A stretch of 64,000 nucleotides of DNA from Amorphophallus konjac (taxonomy: Eukaryota; Streptophyta; Magnoliopsida; Alismatales; Araceae): positions 72,169,247 through 72,233,246 of the forward strand of contig CM040128.1 of assembly GCA_022559845.1 (NCBI GenBank), read 5' to 3'. Shown here one piece after another: positions 18,739 to 29,512 of the stretch. The first letter of the stretch is position 1, and the number at the start of each line of letters is the position of its first letter. Position numbers and translations under genes: made by a program. A model generated the notes under the pieces. The model saw nothing but the letters and a program-made list of their open reading frames with translations. It searched no databases and was not told where the DNA came from.

Positions 18739-20918
18739 CTACTGTGTCAACGCCTCCCTGACTCCTCCGAGCTCGTACTGGAACTCCTCTTCCTTCACTC
18801 TCAGGAGGTCTTGAGCATCCCGGGCCTCTCGGAGCCGTCGCTGCAGAGCCTCCAACTCCTGCTCCAGCCCGTCCGCGTGCGAAGAAGCCACCCGAGACTG
18901 CTCTGAGCTGCCGTCGCTTGCATGGATAGGTGTTCTTGTCTGCTGCAAAGCTCAGATACTGTCTCCTCTGCCTGCTGAATCAGAGCCTGTAGCTGTAGCC
19001 GTCTCGCCTCAGTAGCGTGGCGGCGGGCAAACTCAGCCCATGCATGCTCTAGCCGGGGCATCCACGTATCTCGGGAAAATCCAAATGCGTGATATCCTCG
19101 GGTGGAGTTGGCTAAATGCTCCCTCATGACCTCAACTGAGGGAAGCGGGGTCGTCTGTAAGAGGAGTTCGAGGTTTTCAATCAGCCCCGCTTCTAAAGCA
19201 CTGCCTTGGGGAGCCACCAGAAGCTGAGGTCCTTCTGGCCAGTCTATGCCCAAAGCTGGGAAATCTGCTGGCAAAGATGAGGTATCCTCCCCAGCACCTG
19301 AAAAGACAGTTAAGAGGGAACAATGCATTAGCCTCCAAAAAAAAGAGGAACAATGAATGGCCCCTTAGGAAGGCCAAGCAAATAGCTAACCTGAGGAAAC
19401 CTCCGGGGCCGTGTCTGAGACGACCTCTGGTGTAGCATGATCATTAGAGGTCAGCATACTCCCTGCCCCCAGAGGCGGATCGCCGGTCACAGGCATGGAT
19501 GACCCTGCCTCCTGCGAAGGCACAACTGAGTCCTCAGAAGCCGCCTCAAGGCTCTCCTCCCCCACTGAGGAAGTCAGTGCAGCATCACCTGTATCTGTGT
19601 GGCATAAGGGGCAGAAAGGTCATCAATAAGACACCAACATGAAAATACACAGGGAGGCTGAAGCTTCAATGCTGATTATACCTGACAATAGAGGTGTCGC
19701 GTCATCCGGCCTCACTGTCTGATCACCCTCCTGGACCGTGGCCGGCGAACTCTCTTGTAAGGGAACCGTCTCCGGAGCAAGCAGGGGAGTGGATGCAACC
19801 ACAGAAGTGCCAGCTGCTATTTAGGCAAAAGTGTGGTTAGCTCTATGACTGAGTTTAACCAAACAAAAGGCAAATACGAGACAGACCGAAGACACACCAG
19901 TAATGTCTCTGCCTATGTCCTCGGCCCGTCCACCAGTGGAAGATAGCAGGCTTGGGGCGAAATCAGGAACCCCAACATGATAAACCCCGGCGGCTGAGAC
20001 TGGGACGCTTGGGGCCCCAATAGAAACTTCTGGGTCAACATCATAGGCCGGAAGCTCAGGGCCAGCCCCAGAGGAGGAGATCAACTTGGCCAGCTCGGCT
20101 GTGGAGTTGGCTAACTCAGTGGCTGCACAGAAAGACTGTCAGAGGTTGCAGTGACAAAAGTAATTTTCAACTCCAAAGAGGGTCAATTGAGTTTCTTGGT
20201 ATACCAGAAACAATGCCCAGGTCGCCTCCCTCAGAGGAGCTCAAGGACGAAAGGGAAGGAGCTGTCTCTGTCTCAGAACCAGTGCTGGAGCTGCTATTAC
20301 TCAAAGAGGTGCTGGAATCCGAAGATGTGTCAGTCCCTTCTTTCTCTCTGGGAGCATAATGCTCCCTCTGAGGCTCTGTGTAAAAGAGAAAATAGAGTCA
20401 GTTAAAAAAAAAAATAACACCTCACTTGATTCAATGAGTAAACAAGGAGGAACTATGAATTTCAAATTCACCTGGAATAGGAGAAGGTCTGCTCTCTCCA
20501 GTCTGGCCAGCCATACCAGCAGAAGGACAATCCCCTAAGGGGTGGTCCAAGTCCTCCAGCTCCAATGTCAGGTCCTCTGGGACATCTGCATCTGGTATAA
20601 TTGGCGGAGTCTTATTCGCAGGCCCTGGCGAAAATTGCCCTAGTAGTCTCATCTCTGGGGGAGCTACACACAAAACACTCTTTCAGTAAAACAGAGGCAC
20701 AATTACAAAACTACACATAAAGGGGTTCATAGTTTCCAACTCACTCAAAGGAGCTCCGTCCCTGGCAGGGGTGGTATCCACCCGAAGGCGTGATGAAGGC
20801 TGAATCTCAGCTCCTAAGCCCCCACTATGCCGCCGTTTCGCCGCCGGACTATTATCCACGGGAGGGTGAGCGGGGAGAACATCCTCTGAAGGTGGAGCGT
20901 CGGCAACCTCAGCAATTC
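18739..20918 (-). CDS. Tat-A antisense gene, exons 2-8 (acidic linker and coiled coil)
   Basis: Seven exons read from consensus splice sites: 20745-20918, 20472-20663, 20205-20375, 19898-20122, 19682-19816, 19391-19594 and 18739-19297. Exons 2-7 have lengths 174, 192, 171, 225, 135 and 204, all divisible by three. Every intron is phase 1 and short, about 75-110 bp. The translation stays open and is Pro/Ser/Glu/Asp-rich (for example EDLTLELEDLDHPLG). The last exon ends in a helical coiled-coil-like tail (LEQELEALQRRLREARDAQD). The last exon has a one-base frameshift near 18900-18950. It belongs with the PMD exon at 21018-23694. Function is unknown. Confidence 0.75.
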
Positions 20919-21017
20919 CTACAATGGAAATATGGCAATCAGCAGTTGACAGCTCCAGAACATTTATATCTTATTATAATGATAATAAATGCAGATGGAG
21001 AATCAGAAGGTTCATAC

Positions 21018-22836
21018 CTACCGCCCCTGCATCAAGACTAGGGCGGGTAATTAGCTGATTCGGGTCAATCCGGAGAGCTCTAGCGGCCTGCTCCACAGCG
21101 CCCTTCAGTGCCTGAGGTGTAGAAGTCACCTCCAAAGCCGGAATATGGGTTAGCAAGCCTGCACAGCCCACGGCATTGATCACATGGGCCTTAGAGAAAG
21201 CGAAGGCCGTGCCCACCAGTGCTCCCTCCGGGATGGACTCCGACAGCTGGGAGTCGTGGGTCAGACCACAGGAGGCCCTCAAGTCTCCCCACCAGGAGTA
21301 GCTCGGAGTAGAGCCAGAAGCGCCTTTACGGCGCGAACTCAAAGTAGAGGCCTCCTCAGACGTCGACCTCAGGGGCCGCAACGCCCCCGTATACTGACTC
21401 CTGTCAATGGGCAATGAATGCCCCTGCTCCCGCCATCGGCTCTTGATGTCTCGGACCACTGCAGCCAAGCTGGAAAAATGAGCCCGGATGAAGCCGGGAT
21501 CAAGGAAAAGAGGAGGTAGGTCCTCCCTCTTCAGGTGCTTCTTCTCTGCTGCCCTGATAGTGTCTGCCCGCTCTCTGAAGATGTTGCTGGCTTTAAACCA
21601 CCAGCGGGCATAGTGAATGTCAAAATGTCCCACCCGGGCCTGGGCCGGAAGAGGGATATGCTCCCTCACGCTGCGGTAAAGAAAGTCATGCCAGCATGCG
21701 GCAACCAAATGCACGTCCTTCTGCTTGTATTGCCTCGATGTCAGAGGTAAATCAACATTGGGTGGAACCGCCTGGTCATAGCCAAAGTTGCGGGCAAATC
21801 TGTGCGGGTAGTACGGCTCCAGAACCACTGTGTAAGAGCGCCGGTAAACCAGCACGCTAGGTCGTATACACACGACCCACTCCCCAAAGGCATGTGGGGA
21901 AACAATGCCCTTTGAGGACACTTTGCAGACCACTGAGTCTCCATGTCCCTCCAGATACGGGCGATAAGAACGGGAGCTGTGGTCAAACTCCAAGCTCTCT
22001 CCCCTCCTCGTATGAAGGAAGGAAAGTGCTCGCCGGGCACCTGCAAGCTGTGTCACGATGTCCTGATCCTGGTGACCAGCAAAAGTAAAGATAAGCGGAG
22101 CCTTTATATTCGGAATGGAGGACCGCTGGGACAGCTCTGGAAGAAGTAGTCCTACCCAAGCACTCAAATAATGAGTGGGCAGCAAAAGCTTCTTATCTCG
22201 CGGGCTGGCATGCGAACTCAAGGCACCCAAGCAGTGGTAGATGTTCGCCAAGGCAGCAGGGGCAAGGGCCAGCCGACGTCCGCATGCAAGCAGGCACGCA
22301 GGATAGATCACCTCGACCCGGAGCAGCTCCTCTTCCCCATGTGGGAAGACAAAGGTAGACAGCCAATAAGCTAAATATGCAGCCAAGTACGTCAGTATAG
22401 GTAGCTTCCTGGAATTCCAACCTTGTGTTGGAGCTGGCAAGTGCCGAGGGTTGGATGCAAACTTTATGAGGACCTCTTTACATTGGTCCCAAGTGGCGCC
22501 GAACGAAGGGAATTCCTCGTGGAAACAGTACGGCCCGCTGTAGAAGTACATAATCCAGGCGTTAAGTGTAACCCTGGGTGTCCTGGCAGTCTTCTCCTTG
22601 CCCACCAGGGCCAAATCTCTCCAAGTCTTCATCAGATAACGGAGGCAGTAAGGTAAAAGATAGTGGCCCGCCCCATCTGAACTGTAAAGGTGGGCGTCAT
22701 CGAGGCATAGCTCCTCGTAAGCCTGTCCGCTGATCGGTAGGCCCGAAATCCGGTGAAAAGACCACAAATCCAGAGAAGTCTCTCCCTCAGCGGTGACCAG
22801 TGTGTTCCAGCACCTATTCCACCTCTCCACCACAGC
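21018..22836 (-). CDS. Tat-A antisense gene, exon 1 second part: plant mobile domain (PMD)
   Basis: Same frame as 22840-23694, separated by one TAA (22837-22839). It contains WSFHRISGLPISGQAYEE, LPYCLRYLMKTWRDLAL and WNSRKLPILTYLAAYLAYWL, with the general layout of the plant mobile domain (aminotransferase-like, MAIN/MAIL1-related). PMD proteins occur both as host genes acting in silencing and as passengers of transposons. The exon ends at a GTAG|GTATGA donor at 21018, and the next exon starts in phase 1. It lies opposite to gag-pol, between integrase and the 3' LTR, where Tat elements such as Grande carry antisense ORFs. Confidence 0.75.
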
Positions 22837-23694
22837 TTAGAGCAATCCTACGTGACAAGGGTATGAATACAAAGCTGCAGTAACCGCGTGACGAATCCCG
22901 GCTCTATCCAGAGTGTCACCGTGCACAGTCAATATCCCCCAGAGCCACTCACCTGCACCTCTGTGGAAACAATGGGAGGGGACGACGGACCAACTCCCGT
23001 ACCAGCTAGGAACCCTCAGTGAAAGGATTCCTTCCAACATGCAAAGATGGTCATAGCCGTCATGGGCAAAATGACTTTCAGAGGGGGCCAGATATAGCCC
23101 GTCAATCACTACATCGACAGCCTTATGATGCCCCGCCAAGTGCCACACTGCAGGGGAAGAAGGTGTCGACCTGACCACAGCAGCATCCAGGTCCTGGTAG
23201 AATCCGAGCCATTTACTGTCGGGAAACTGGGGCTGCCGCGTAAATCCCCCGGGAAAGCTGGCATATGAATATGTGCAGGTACCTCTCATGCTGTCCCTGC
23301 CAGCTAAAATAGCCCCTTCCAGTCGTCGCCGCTGCTCTGGGAGAGAAGGGTCGTCACCATCAAGCCCCGGTGGAATGTAGCTCTGCACGAAGGCAATCAG
23401 ATGCCGGTCCACCGGGTAGTGGGATGAGTATCCCCCAGAACGGTCGTATGCATAAAGTCCGCCTCGGTAGCCGATCCGAGAAGCCTCGACTAAGCCCTCG
23501 CCGACAGGGATATCCTCCGTTGGGCCTTCAGCGATCCAGGATGTGCCTTGATCAAGTGCGTCGGAACTGTCAGAGACGACGCGGCGAGGAGGCAAAGGTG
23601 GCATGGACTTGTCAGTCCGTTGCATGTAATGCTCATTATGGCCAGCCGCCCTCGACCCCCGTGCGGCAGCACGACTCTTGCTTGGACGAGCCAT
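22837..23694 (-). CDS. Tat-A antisense gene, exon 1 first part (285 aa)
   Basis: ATG at 23694, 175 bp from the right LTR start, so transcription could begin in or near that LTR. The N-terminus is basic (ARPSKSRAAARGSRAAG), possibly a nuclear targeting region. A Gly/Tyr-rich segment follows (YRGGLYAYDRSGGYSS), then a folded-looking region with WHLAGHHKAVDVVIDGLYLAPSE. The frame stops at TAA 22837-22839, but the frame beyond is open for another 600 codons, so this is a single nonsense change. Homology to PMD proteins is inferred from the downstream half. Confidence 0.75.
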   Translation of the reverse strand: MARPSKSRAAARGSRAAGHNEHYMQRTDKSMPPLPPRRVVSDSSDALDQGTSWIAEGPTEDIPVGEGLVEASRIGYRGGLYAYDRSGGYSSHYPVDRHLIAFVQSYIPPGLDGDDPSLPEQRRRLEGAILAGRDSMRGTCTYSYASFPGGFTRQPQFPDSKWLGFYQDLDAAVVRSTPSSPAVWHLAGHHKAVDVVIDGLYLAPSESHFAHDGYDHLCMLEGILSLRVPSWYGSWSVVPSHCFHRGAGEWLWGILTVHGDTLDRAGIRHAVTAALYSYPCHVGLL

Positions 23695-23856
23695 GTCTGT
23701 GGAGTTTCAAAAAAAAAAATGCATTAGAGATCATGCTGAAAAAATATCTCGATGCAGGAGCTATGCTCCAAGCCCAAGTCCCTCAGCAGACGTGTTACAA
23801 CATTTATGTAAGTGCACGGGCCATCCGCCCCTGCCTCCGGCTGTCTCGGATGTCCC

Positions 23857-23868
23857 GTGGGGGGCACT
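23857..23868 (+). promoter_or_regulatory. Tat-A polypurine tract
   Basis: GTGGGGGGCACT directly before the right LTR TGTTGTA. It is the likely primer for plus-strand DNA synthesis. Confidence 0.65.
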
Positions 23869-25263
23869 TGTTGTATCCAGAAAATAAATGTATATATACG
23901 TTTATATATGTACGCATGTGTGCGTCAAAAGCCCATGCTTACGGTGTTGGCTCAGTCCAACCCGTTCTATCCCACGAAAGCGAGGAGAACCCGCGATAAA
24001 CCCACGGAGACTATTATAGTCATGTGGTTCCGGGTTTTAATCAATCAACCCAAAGCCCTAAGGGTGTGAAGACGTGCTATGCACATTGTTTTGGTACCTC
24101 GACGGCGTGTATCACGTCTCGTAGGATCGAAAACTCCTTCCCCGACGGACGAGCGAGGCGCGGAAGACAACTAACAAGGCGTGGAGAAGGCTTTTCCTCT
24201 CCCACGTGGAGTCAAGTGCGGAAACGTCGCTGTCGGAGCCGTACGGAGAATTTTAAAAGAAGCGAAGGGGACTGCCCGGGGAGGGGGGAACCCGCCCGGG
24301 GTATAAGGCCCCCGGGCGGGTCTCCCCGTGGCTGCGCGCGGGCTGGCAGACCCACCCGGGGTTTGCCTGATAAGTACAATATGAAGTGATCTAGAAGGGG
24401 AGGGGATGAATAGATCACAGTTTTTCGTAGAATTAAAAAATACTGTAGAGTATATTGCTAAACGCAAATAACCTCAAGCTCTGACTATCGAAAATGATGC
24501 AGTGCAGTTAATAGCTCACGCAAATAGAAGGCATACCACAATAATACCACAATCGATCACACAAGGACTCAGAGGATTTTAAGGTGGTTCGGTCCTTCAG
24601 ACCTACATCCACCCCACACTCAAACCGAGTGTGGCTTCACTAAAGGCTGGGCAACACAGCTTGCCAGACAACTGCTGATACACAGCTTCCCAGGAGAACA
24701 ACCTCTCCTCTTCCTCCTACCCAGAGGGAACCTCTAGCGACCAGCAGTCACTAGAACCCAGAGACTCACGTCTCTCTTCCTCTTTACCAAGAGGGAACCC
24801 CACTAGTAGCAGCCCTGCTACTAGTGAACCAGAGGTCGAAGACCCCTCTTCCTCCCAACCCGGAGGGAACCTACAAGCAGCTCACCTGCTGCTTGCAAAC
24901 CGGAGAATGAATCTCCCTTCTCCTGATCTCACAGGAGGACCCCGACCTCAATCCAGAGGATCGGAAACAATAACAATGACAGTAGAAGAAGGATAAGAAC
25001 AATAACCGAAAAAATACGAACAAAGGAAATCAAATGCCAGAAAATGGAAACAATGTAGCTCAACACAGAGCAATAGACTTCGGATTTGATCCGCAAGTCA
25101 GAACAACTCTTCTGATCACTCTTCTGCTCTCTCTCTCTCTTTTTTCCCTCTGCTATTCTTTCTTCTTTCTTTTCTTTTCCTGGATCGAAGGGCTCTCAAT
25201 TTTCCTGTTTTTTTCTTCTATGCCTCTCTTCTTCGATCACCTTCTTCTGAGGACGAAGGATTC

Positions 25264-25271
25264 TATTTATA
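25264..25271 (-). promoter_or_regulatory. TATA box of the SIRE-like solo LTR
   Basis: TATTTATA on plus, TATAAATA on minus. It separates the repeat-rich U3 (higher coordinates) from R/U5 and fixes the orientation of the LTR as minus. Confidence 0.55.
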
Positions 25272-25479
25272 GCAGAACAGTAGGTGGATAGGGCACAAAA
25301 CGCGTGTGCCTCCCATGCTCGATCCAGAATCTTCCTGCCACGTGCCTTTATCAGATTGGTTCCTCTTGTCTCGGATCACGTGCAGCCCTGGAGTGTGGAA
25401 TGTTCTTCCTCGGACCTGTAATGAGATTAAGTCCATTAATACGCTGCATGGCCATTAAAACCAAAACTGCATGAGGTAT

Positions 25480-26310
25480 AGTAACAACACGACGTGACTA
25501 TTACTCGAGATGACACAAGAACGACACGAGATACTCTGTAACAGGTCAGATACACAGAAGAAAATGACACGAGGTGAGGTTATAAGCAAAAGAGACACGA
25601 GGTCACGAATGCAAAAACAACACGAGGACAACACGGGCTAACGACAGAAACCGACATGAAGACTAAAGCGAGAAACCAACACGAGGACAGAATATAACGA
25701 AAACGACTCGAGGTGAAAACAACACGAAATGAAGTTTGACACGAAGTAAAAAAGCAACGACACTAAGTATAGTGGTGACAAACACACACTATATAGAAAA
25801 CGACACGAAGCCAGTAAGAACAGCACGAGATGAAAACAGCACGGGCTGATAACGACACGAAGTCGAAACAGTAAATGACACGGGATCACACTGCACGAAG
25901 TAAAACTACACGAAGACTTAATAAGAAAAACGACACGAGGTGGCAATAAGGAGAACGACATGAAAACAACATGGACTAGGCAGAAGATGAAATCGACACG
26001 GAGTGTAGGAACAACACGAAGACAGAACAGTGATTTGACACGAAGTGTGGTCAAGGCGAGAAAGACACTAAGCCAAAAACGAAAGACCAACACTAAGACA
26101 GAAACATAAAAATAACACGGAGACGTAGACACTAAAACAACACGAAGATGAAGACAAGGGAAACGACACGAAGTCTAACCTCATACAAGCTTTCCTGTCA
26201 CGCATGGAAATCAACACGAAGTGTTGTAAGCTCATACGACACGAGATCTTTTCGTGTTAGTGAGGGGAAACAACACGAAAGCTCAAGTACAGAAACAGCA
26301 CGAAGATTGA
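25480..26310. repeat. Degenerate GACACGAAGT repeats
   Basis: Several dozen irregularly spaced ACGACACGA(A/G)(G/A)T-type decamers separated by 5-30 bases. They lie in the U3 of the solo LTR. I see no coding sequence. Confidence 0.75.
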
Positions 26311-26319
26311 GTCAAATCT

Positions 26320-26880
26320 GATGTACAGACTTGAAGAACAATCCAAAGTATAGACTTGCACGAGCGAGCTACAGTGCCAAAGTATAGACTTGCACGAGCG
26401 AGCTACAGTGCCAAAGTATAGACTTCACGCTGTACAGACTTGGAAGACCAGTGTTGAATGTGTAGACTTGTAGTTTATCATGAAAGAAGGCCAGTGTACA
26501 GACTTGCTGTTCTCACAGCAGACGATGTAAACACTTAGCCTATGCAGACCAATGTACAGACTTTGGCAAAGCAAAAGGCTGTATAGACTTGGAGACCCAA
26601 AGCCATTGTGTAGACTTTGTCTAAGACAAGGCATGAGCTGACGTTGTATATACTTAGCCAATGCAAACCAGTCCGATGTATAGACTTTAAGGAAATGCAT
26701 GCTACAGTGCAATGTCTAGACTTGCGATGTGTTCGCCAAATGCACACTACAGTCCAATGTATGGACTTAGACGAATGATGCATGAGACGCTCAATGTATC
26801 GACTTTGAGCTTGCTGTGCAGTGAATAGACTTAGGGCATAAACCCCACGAAGCACTGTATAGACTATGCACATAACATAA
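26320..26880. repeat. TGTATAGACTT repeats, copy in the solo LTR
   Basis: About 20 occurrences of (A/T)GTATAGACTTG or close variants, spaced by 10-40 bases, next to the previous array. The same motif dominates 62305-62870 at the other end of the window. Confidence 0.8.
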
Positions 26881-27458
26881 GTCTAACATAAACAATATAT
26901 CAGTTGTACCAGTCACAGTCATGATGCAATCATCAAGGCACAATGTCATGAAAACACTATATCATTGCTATCATCAAAATACAATATCAATCATCAAAAC
27001 CACAGCAATGAATGAATGCTTTATGCATCAGTTTAACATGTAACAAGACTGAACATCACATATGTTAATCTAAACTGAGCAGCAAGATGACTGAACATTT
27101 GATAAACTCACATCAACAACCAATCATCAAAACCATCATCAAAACCACAGGGGCACAACACTGCCCACCCCGGACGGGTCCGCCCGGGACTGCGCGCCCC
27201 CGGGCGGGTCCGCCCGGGGTGCTGCGTCCGCCCGGGGTGTTGCACCCCCGGGCGGGTCCGCCCGGGGTGTTGCGCCCCCGGGCCTGTCTACCCGGGGCCG
27301 CGCGCCCCCGGGCGGGTCCGTCCGGGGTGCTGCGCATCCGGTTTAGTCTATTAACTGCCCGTTTTCCAAAAAATTTGATTTTTGGAGGGAAAGGAACCCG
27401 CCCGGGGTCGCCTTGACCCGCCCGGGTCCCACTTCCCCCGGGCCGGTTCCCTACTTTC

Positions 27459-27466
27459 TATAAATA
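27459..27466 (+). promoter_or_regulatory. Tat-A 3' LTR TATA box
   Basis: Same TATAAATA and context as 5259-5266. Read-out from here would enter CACTA-1 sequence antisense to its captured exons. Confidence 0.55.
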
Positions 27467-28765
27467 GACCCTATGGGTCCCATTGAAGGAGGACACACAC
27501 ACGGGGGGAAAGAACGAGGAGGAAAGGTGGACTTGCCTAGACCTCAAGTTCAAGTGGTTCGTTATTTTCGGTCCGAGTGGGGTAAGTCCCCGAGCCTTAT
27601 GTATATGCCCCTACGGGGTATATTTATAATTATGCCCGTCAACGGGCCGTGTTCGTAATGCGTTGTACAACAGAGTGACGGACTTATGCAATTATGTCAT
27701 TATGTCATCATGTCATTACGATGACAAATTGTAAAAATGTCCTCCTCAAGGTCTTGAAAGGCCTAAGTCTTGTAAATTGCAGTTTTACCTTGCGACTTTT
27801 GTAATTAGGGGTATGCCCCTACTTCCCGCCATGATGCGGATGTATGTACTGTCGATAATTCGTCGACACCCTCTGTACTCATGCAAAATTATAAGAGCAC
27901 CTTATTATGCTCGGCACATTTCATTAATGCAATATTGCATATAAACCCCGACTCTCTAAGAGCGTGCATACCTCCTCCTACTTCCAAGCAATTGAACCCA
28001 TGAGTGTCTTCTCTAGAACCTCTCGTTGTCGGCTTGGTTTGGGAGTGCTGTTGGCTCAGTCCAGCGCTCGAGGGTCATCTTAAACCTAGGCCTAGGGTTT
28101 GGTAAAGTTACCGAAATACCCCTGCGACCTAAGAAGTGATCTAATGGCCTCCCAAACATTCTGAAAAGGGCCTCAGAGCTTTAGAAAGTCAGTAACCCGG
28201 CTTTATGTCTACCCTAGCCCAGAAACTCCTAAATCCCTCTGGTCTGGTTATTTACTAAAATACCCATAGGTCTAAGACAGCCACTTAAACCCCAGTGGCC
28301 CACTTCAGCGTGCTCAGTCAGGGTCCCCGTCAGCTCCCCTGTCTTGTTTTAAGCAAACCTACTCTATTGGTTGGAGCCTCGAGAAAGAACTTTAAGCCTT
28401 CATGTTGTCATTTAATCAAGGGTGTTCGGACATTAAGCCGATGTAAATCAACGCCGACTCCGGTCGGCGGGGAGAGGTCCAGCACTCGAACCTATATCGT
28501 CTGATACGACGCGCACCCACAGAACCCTCTCTATGCAGAGGAGTGTTTCTTTTCAAAAAGAACGAAAATCTACCTTTTATCCACGATAAAAGTCGATTCT
28601 AGATTTTTTCCGTGTCTCACAACATGCTCAGGATCCAGCTGCATAAGTCCATCAGGCAGGCATGAAAGTAGGACATGAATTATAATATCAAATTCCTAAT
28701 AAAGAACTAGATCATAAAGATTTTAGGAAATCTTAAATAAGCAATTCATGCTCTTGAAAATACAC

Positions 28766-28836
28766 CTTTGCACGGTCAGCCAATTCATAATGCCATGTGC
28801 AGCATGGAACATCTCCTCCAGAGCAGTCAGGGTCAC
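28766..28836 (-). pseudogene. Phage-type RNA polymerase (RpoT) exon fragment, upstream exon
   Basis: A 71-bp minus-strand exon between ACATAG| and |GTGTAT. It encodes VTLTALEEMFHAAHGIMNWL, matching the RpoT segment that precedes RWTTPLGLPVVQPY in plant organelle polymerases. After the WL the frame is lost: the DRAK-like end is present in another frame, consistent with a four-base deletion against the expected 75 bp. It pairs with the exon at 4224-4313. Tat-A lies in the intron between them. Confidence 0.8.
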
Positions 28837-29512
28837 CTATGTAACAAAAGATGCATAGAAGCTTTTCAACTAAATGACATCTGTCTAGACTTTACTTGCA
28901 ACTTTTATCAAACCAAAGTAAACAGATGCAAATGGAAGAGGAAGTACTTATAGAACAGATGGGTAATATAGAACAGTCATGTTTAGACAACAAAAGATTC
29001 TTATGCAACCAAATAGTGAAAGAAAACATAAACTGTTGTTATGTATTTGAAACTTGCCCATTCAGTGAGTAGCATCTCTAACTATGCAATTAATATGTGA
29101 CTAAATCTACAATATATATACAAGCATTTCAAATGACTACAAAAAAATAGTTGGAATCAAATTATCTCTGTTTCTCTAACTAAAAGATCTAATTAACTTC
29201 TAGCCCAAAATAATGTTAATTCCAACCCCCTGATTGCAGCTGCCTGTTGCCTTATAACCTAGAAATTGCAAAATTAAATGCCTATAGTTCTATATTAGAC
29301 TGAAAACTTTCACCCTATATGTGAATTCCATCCATCCATGTATGCCTCAGATCTTCTGCCATCCAGACCCAGTTTTGTCCCAATAACTTTAAACTCTACA
29401 ACCATGTATCCACAAAACATGCTTCAAGGATACTTTCTTTCATTCCTGCTACAAAAGATGAGTTTTCGAGCTCAAAGAAGGTAAGGCAAAATTCTTGAGA
29501 GGTCACGCATAC
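28837..29512 (-). other. CACTA-1 interior, intron-like
   Basis: AT-rich sequence between the RpoT exon and the first esterase-like exon. No recognisable coding segment. The fusion point between the two captured genes should lie here. Confidence 0.45.

Larger units (their letters stand above)
24368..27160 (-). mobile_element. SIRE-like copia solo LTR inside the Tat-A right LTR (2793 bp)
   Basis: Begins TGATAAGTAC and ends GGCACAACA. It is flanked by TTGCC (24363-24367) and CTGCC (27161-27165); the uninterrupted left LTR reads CTGCC here, so this is a 5-bp target duplication with one mutation. On the minus strand the order is a repeat-rich U3, a TATAAATA box (25264-25271), GTGGTTCGG text (about 24582) and an AGATC hairpin near 24395-24420 at the 3' end. 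That is the same layout as the copia LTR at 1-2094. No internal coding region is present, so it is a solo LTR. Confidence 0.82.
4365..28621 (+). mobile_element. Tat-A: Ty3/gypsy Tat-lineage retrotransposon with antisense PMD gene
   Basis: The element runs TG...CA with 5-bp target duplications ACATG at 4360-4364 and 28622-28626. The left LTR is 4365-6420 and the right LTR 23869-28621, the latter interrupted by a solo LTR. A tRNA-complementary primer site follows the left LTR and a G-rich polypurine tract precedes the right one. Order: ORF1-gag-protease-RT-RNase H-second RNase H-integrase on plus, a repeat-rich spacer, then a multi-exon antisense gene. The second RNase H, the antisense ORF and the lack of a chromodomain place it in the non-chromoviral Tat group. 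From 5141-6420 against 27341-28621 I count about 20 differences by eye, mostly transitions, so the insertion is fairly recent. Confidence 0.93.
23869..28621 (+). repeat. Tat-A right LTR, interrupted by a solo LTR
   Basis: The left arm is 23869-24367 and the right arm 27161-28621. The TATA box is at 27459-27466. It differs from the left LTR by scattered transitions, a shorter 30-bp array and the 2.8-kb insertion at 24368-27160. Confidence 0.93.

Noticed and set aside
22839..23999. Plus-strand ORFs opposite the antisense gene, including 23370-23999
   Set aside because: No splice or domain support, and they run across the LTR boundary. The minus strand has the spliced, domain-bearing frame.
25638..26132. 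Minus-strand 164-aa ORF with a membrane-like composition
   Set aside because: It lies on the GACACGAAGT simple array inside an LTR U3. The hydrophobic look comes from the repeat's reverse complement.
24368..27160. CRISPR-like appearance of evenly repeated short motifs
   Set aside because: Spacing is irregular, units are degenerate, and the block has LTR ends and a target duplication in a plant genome.
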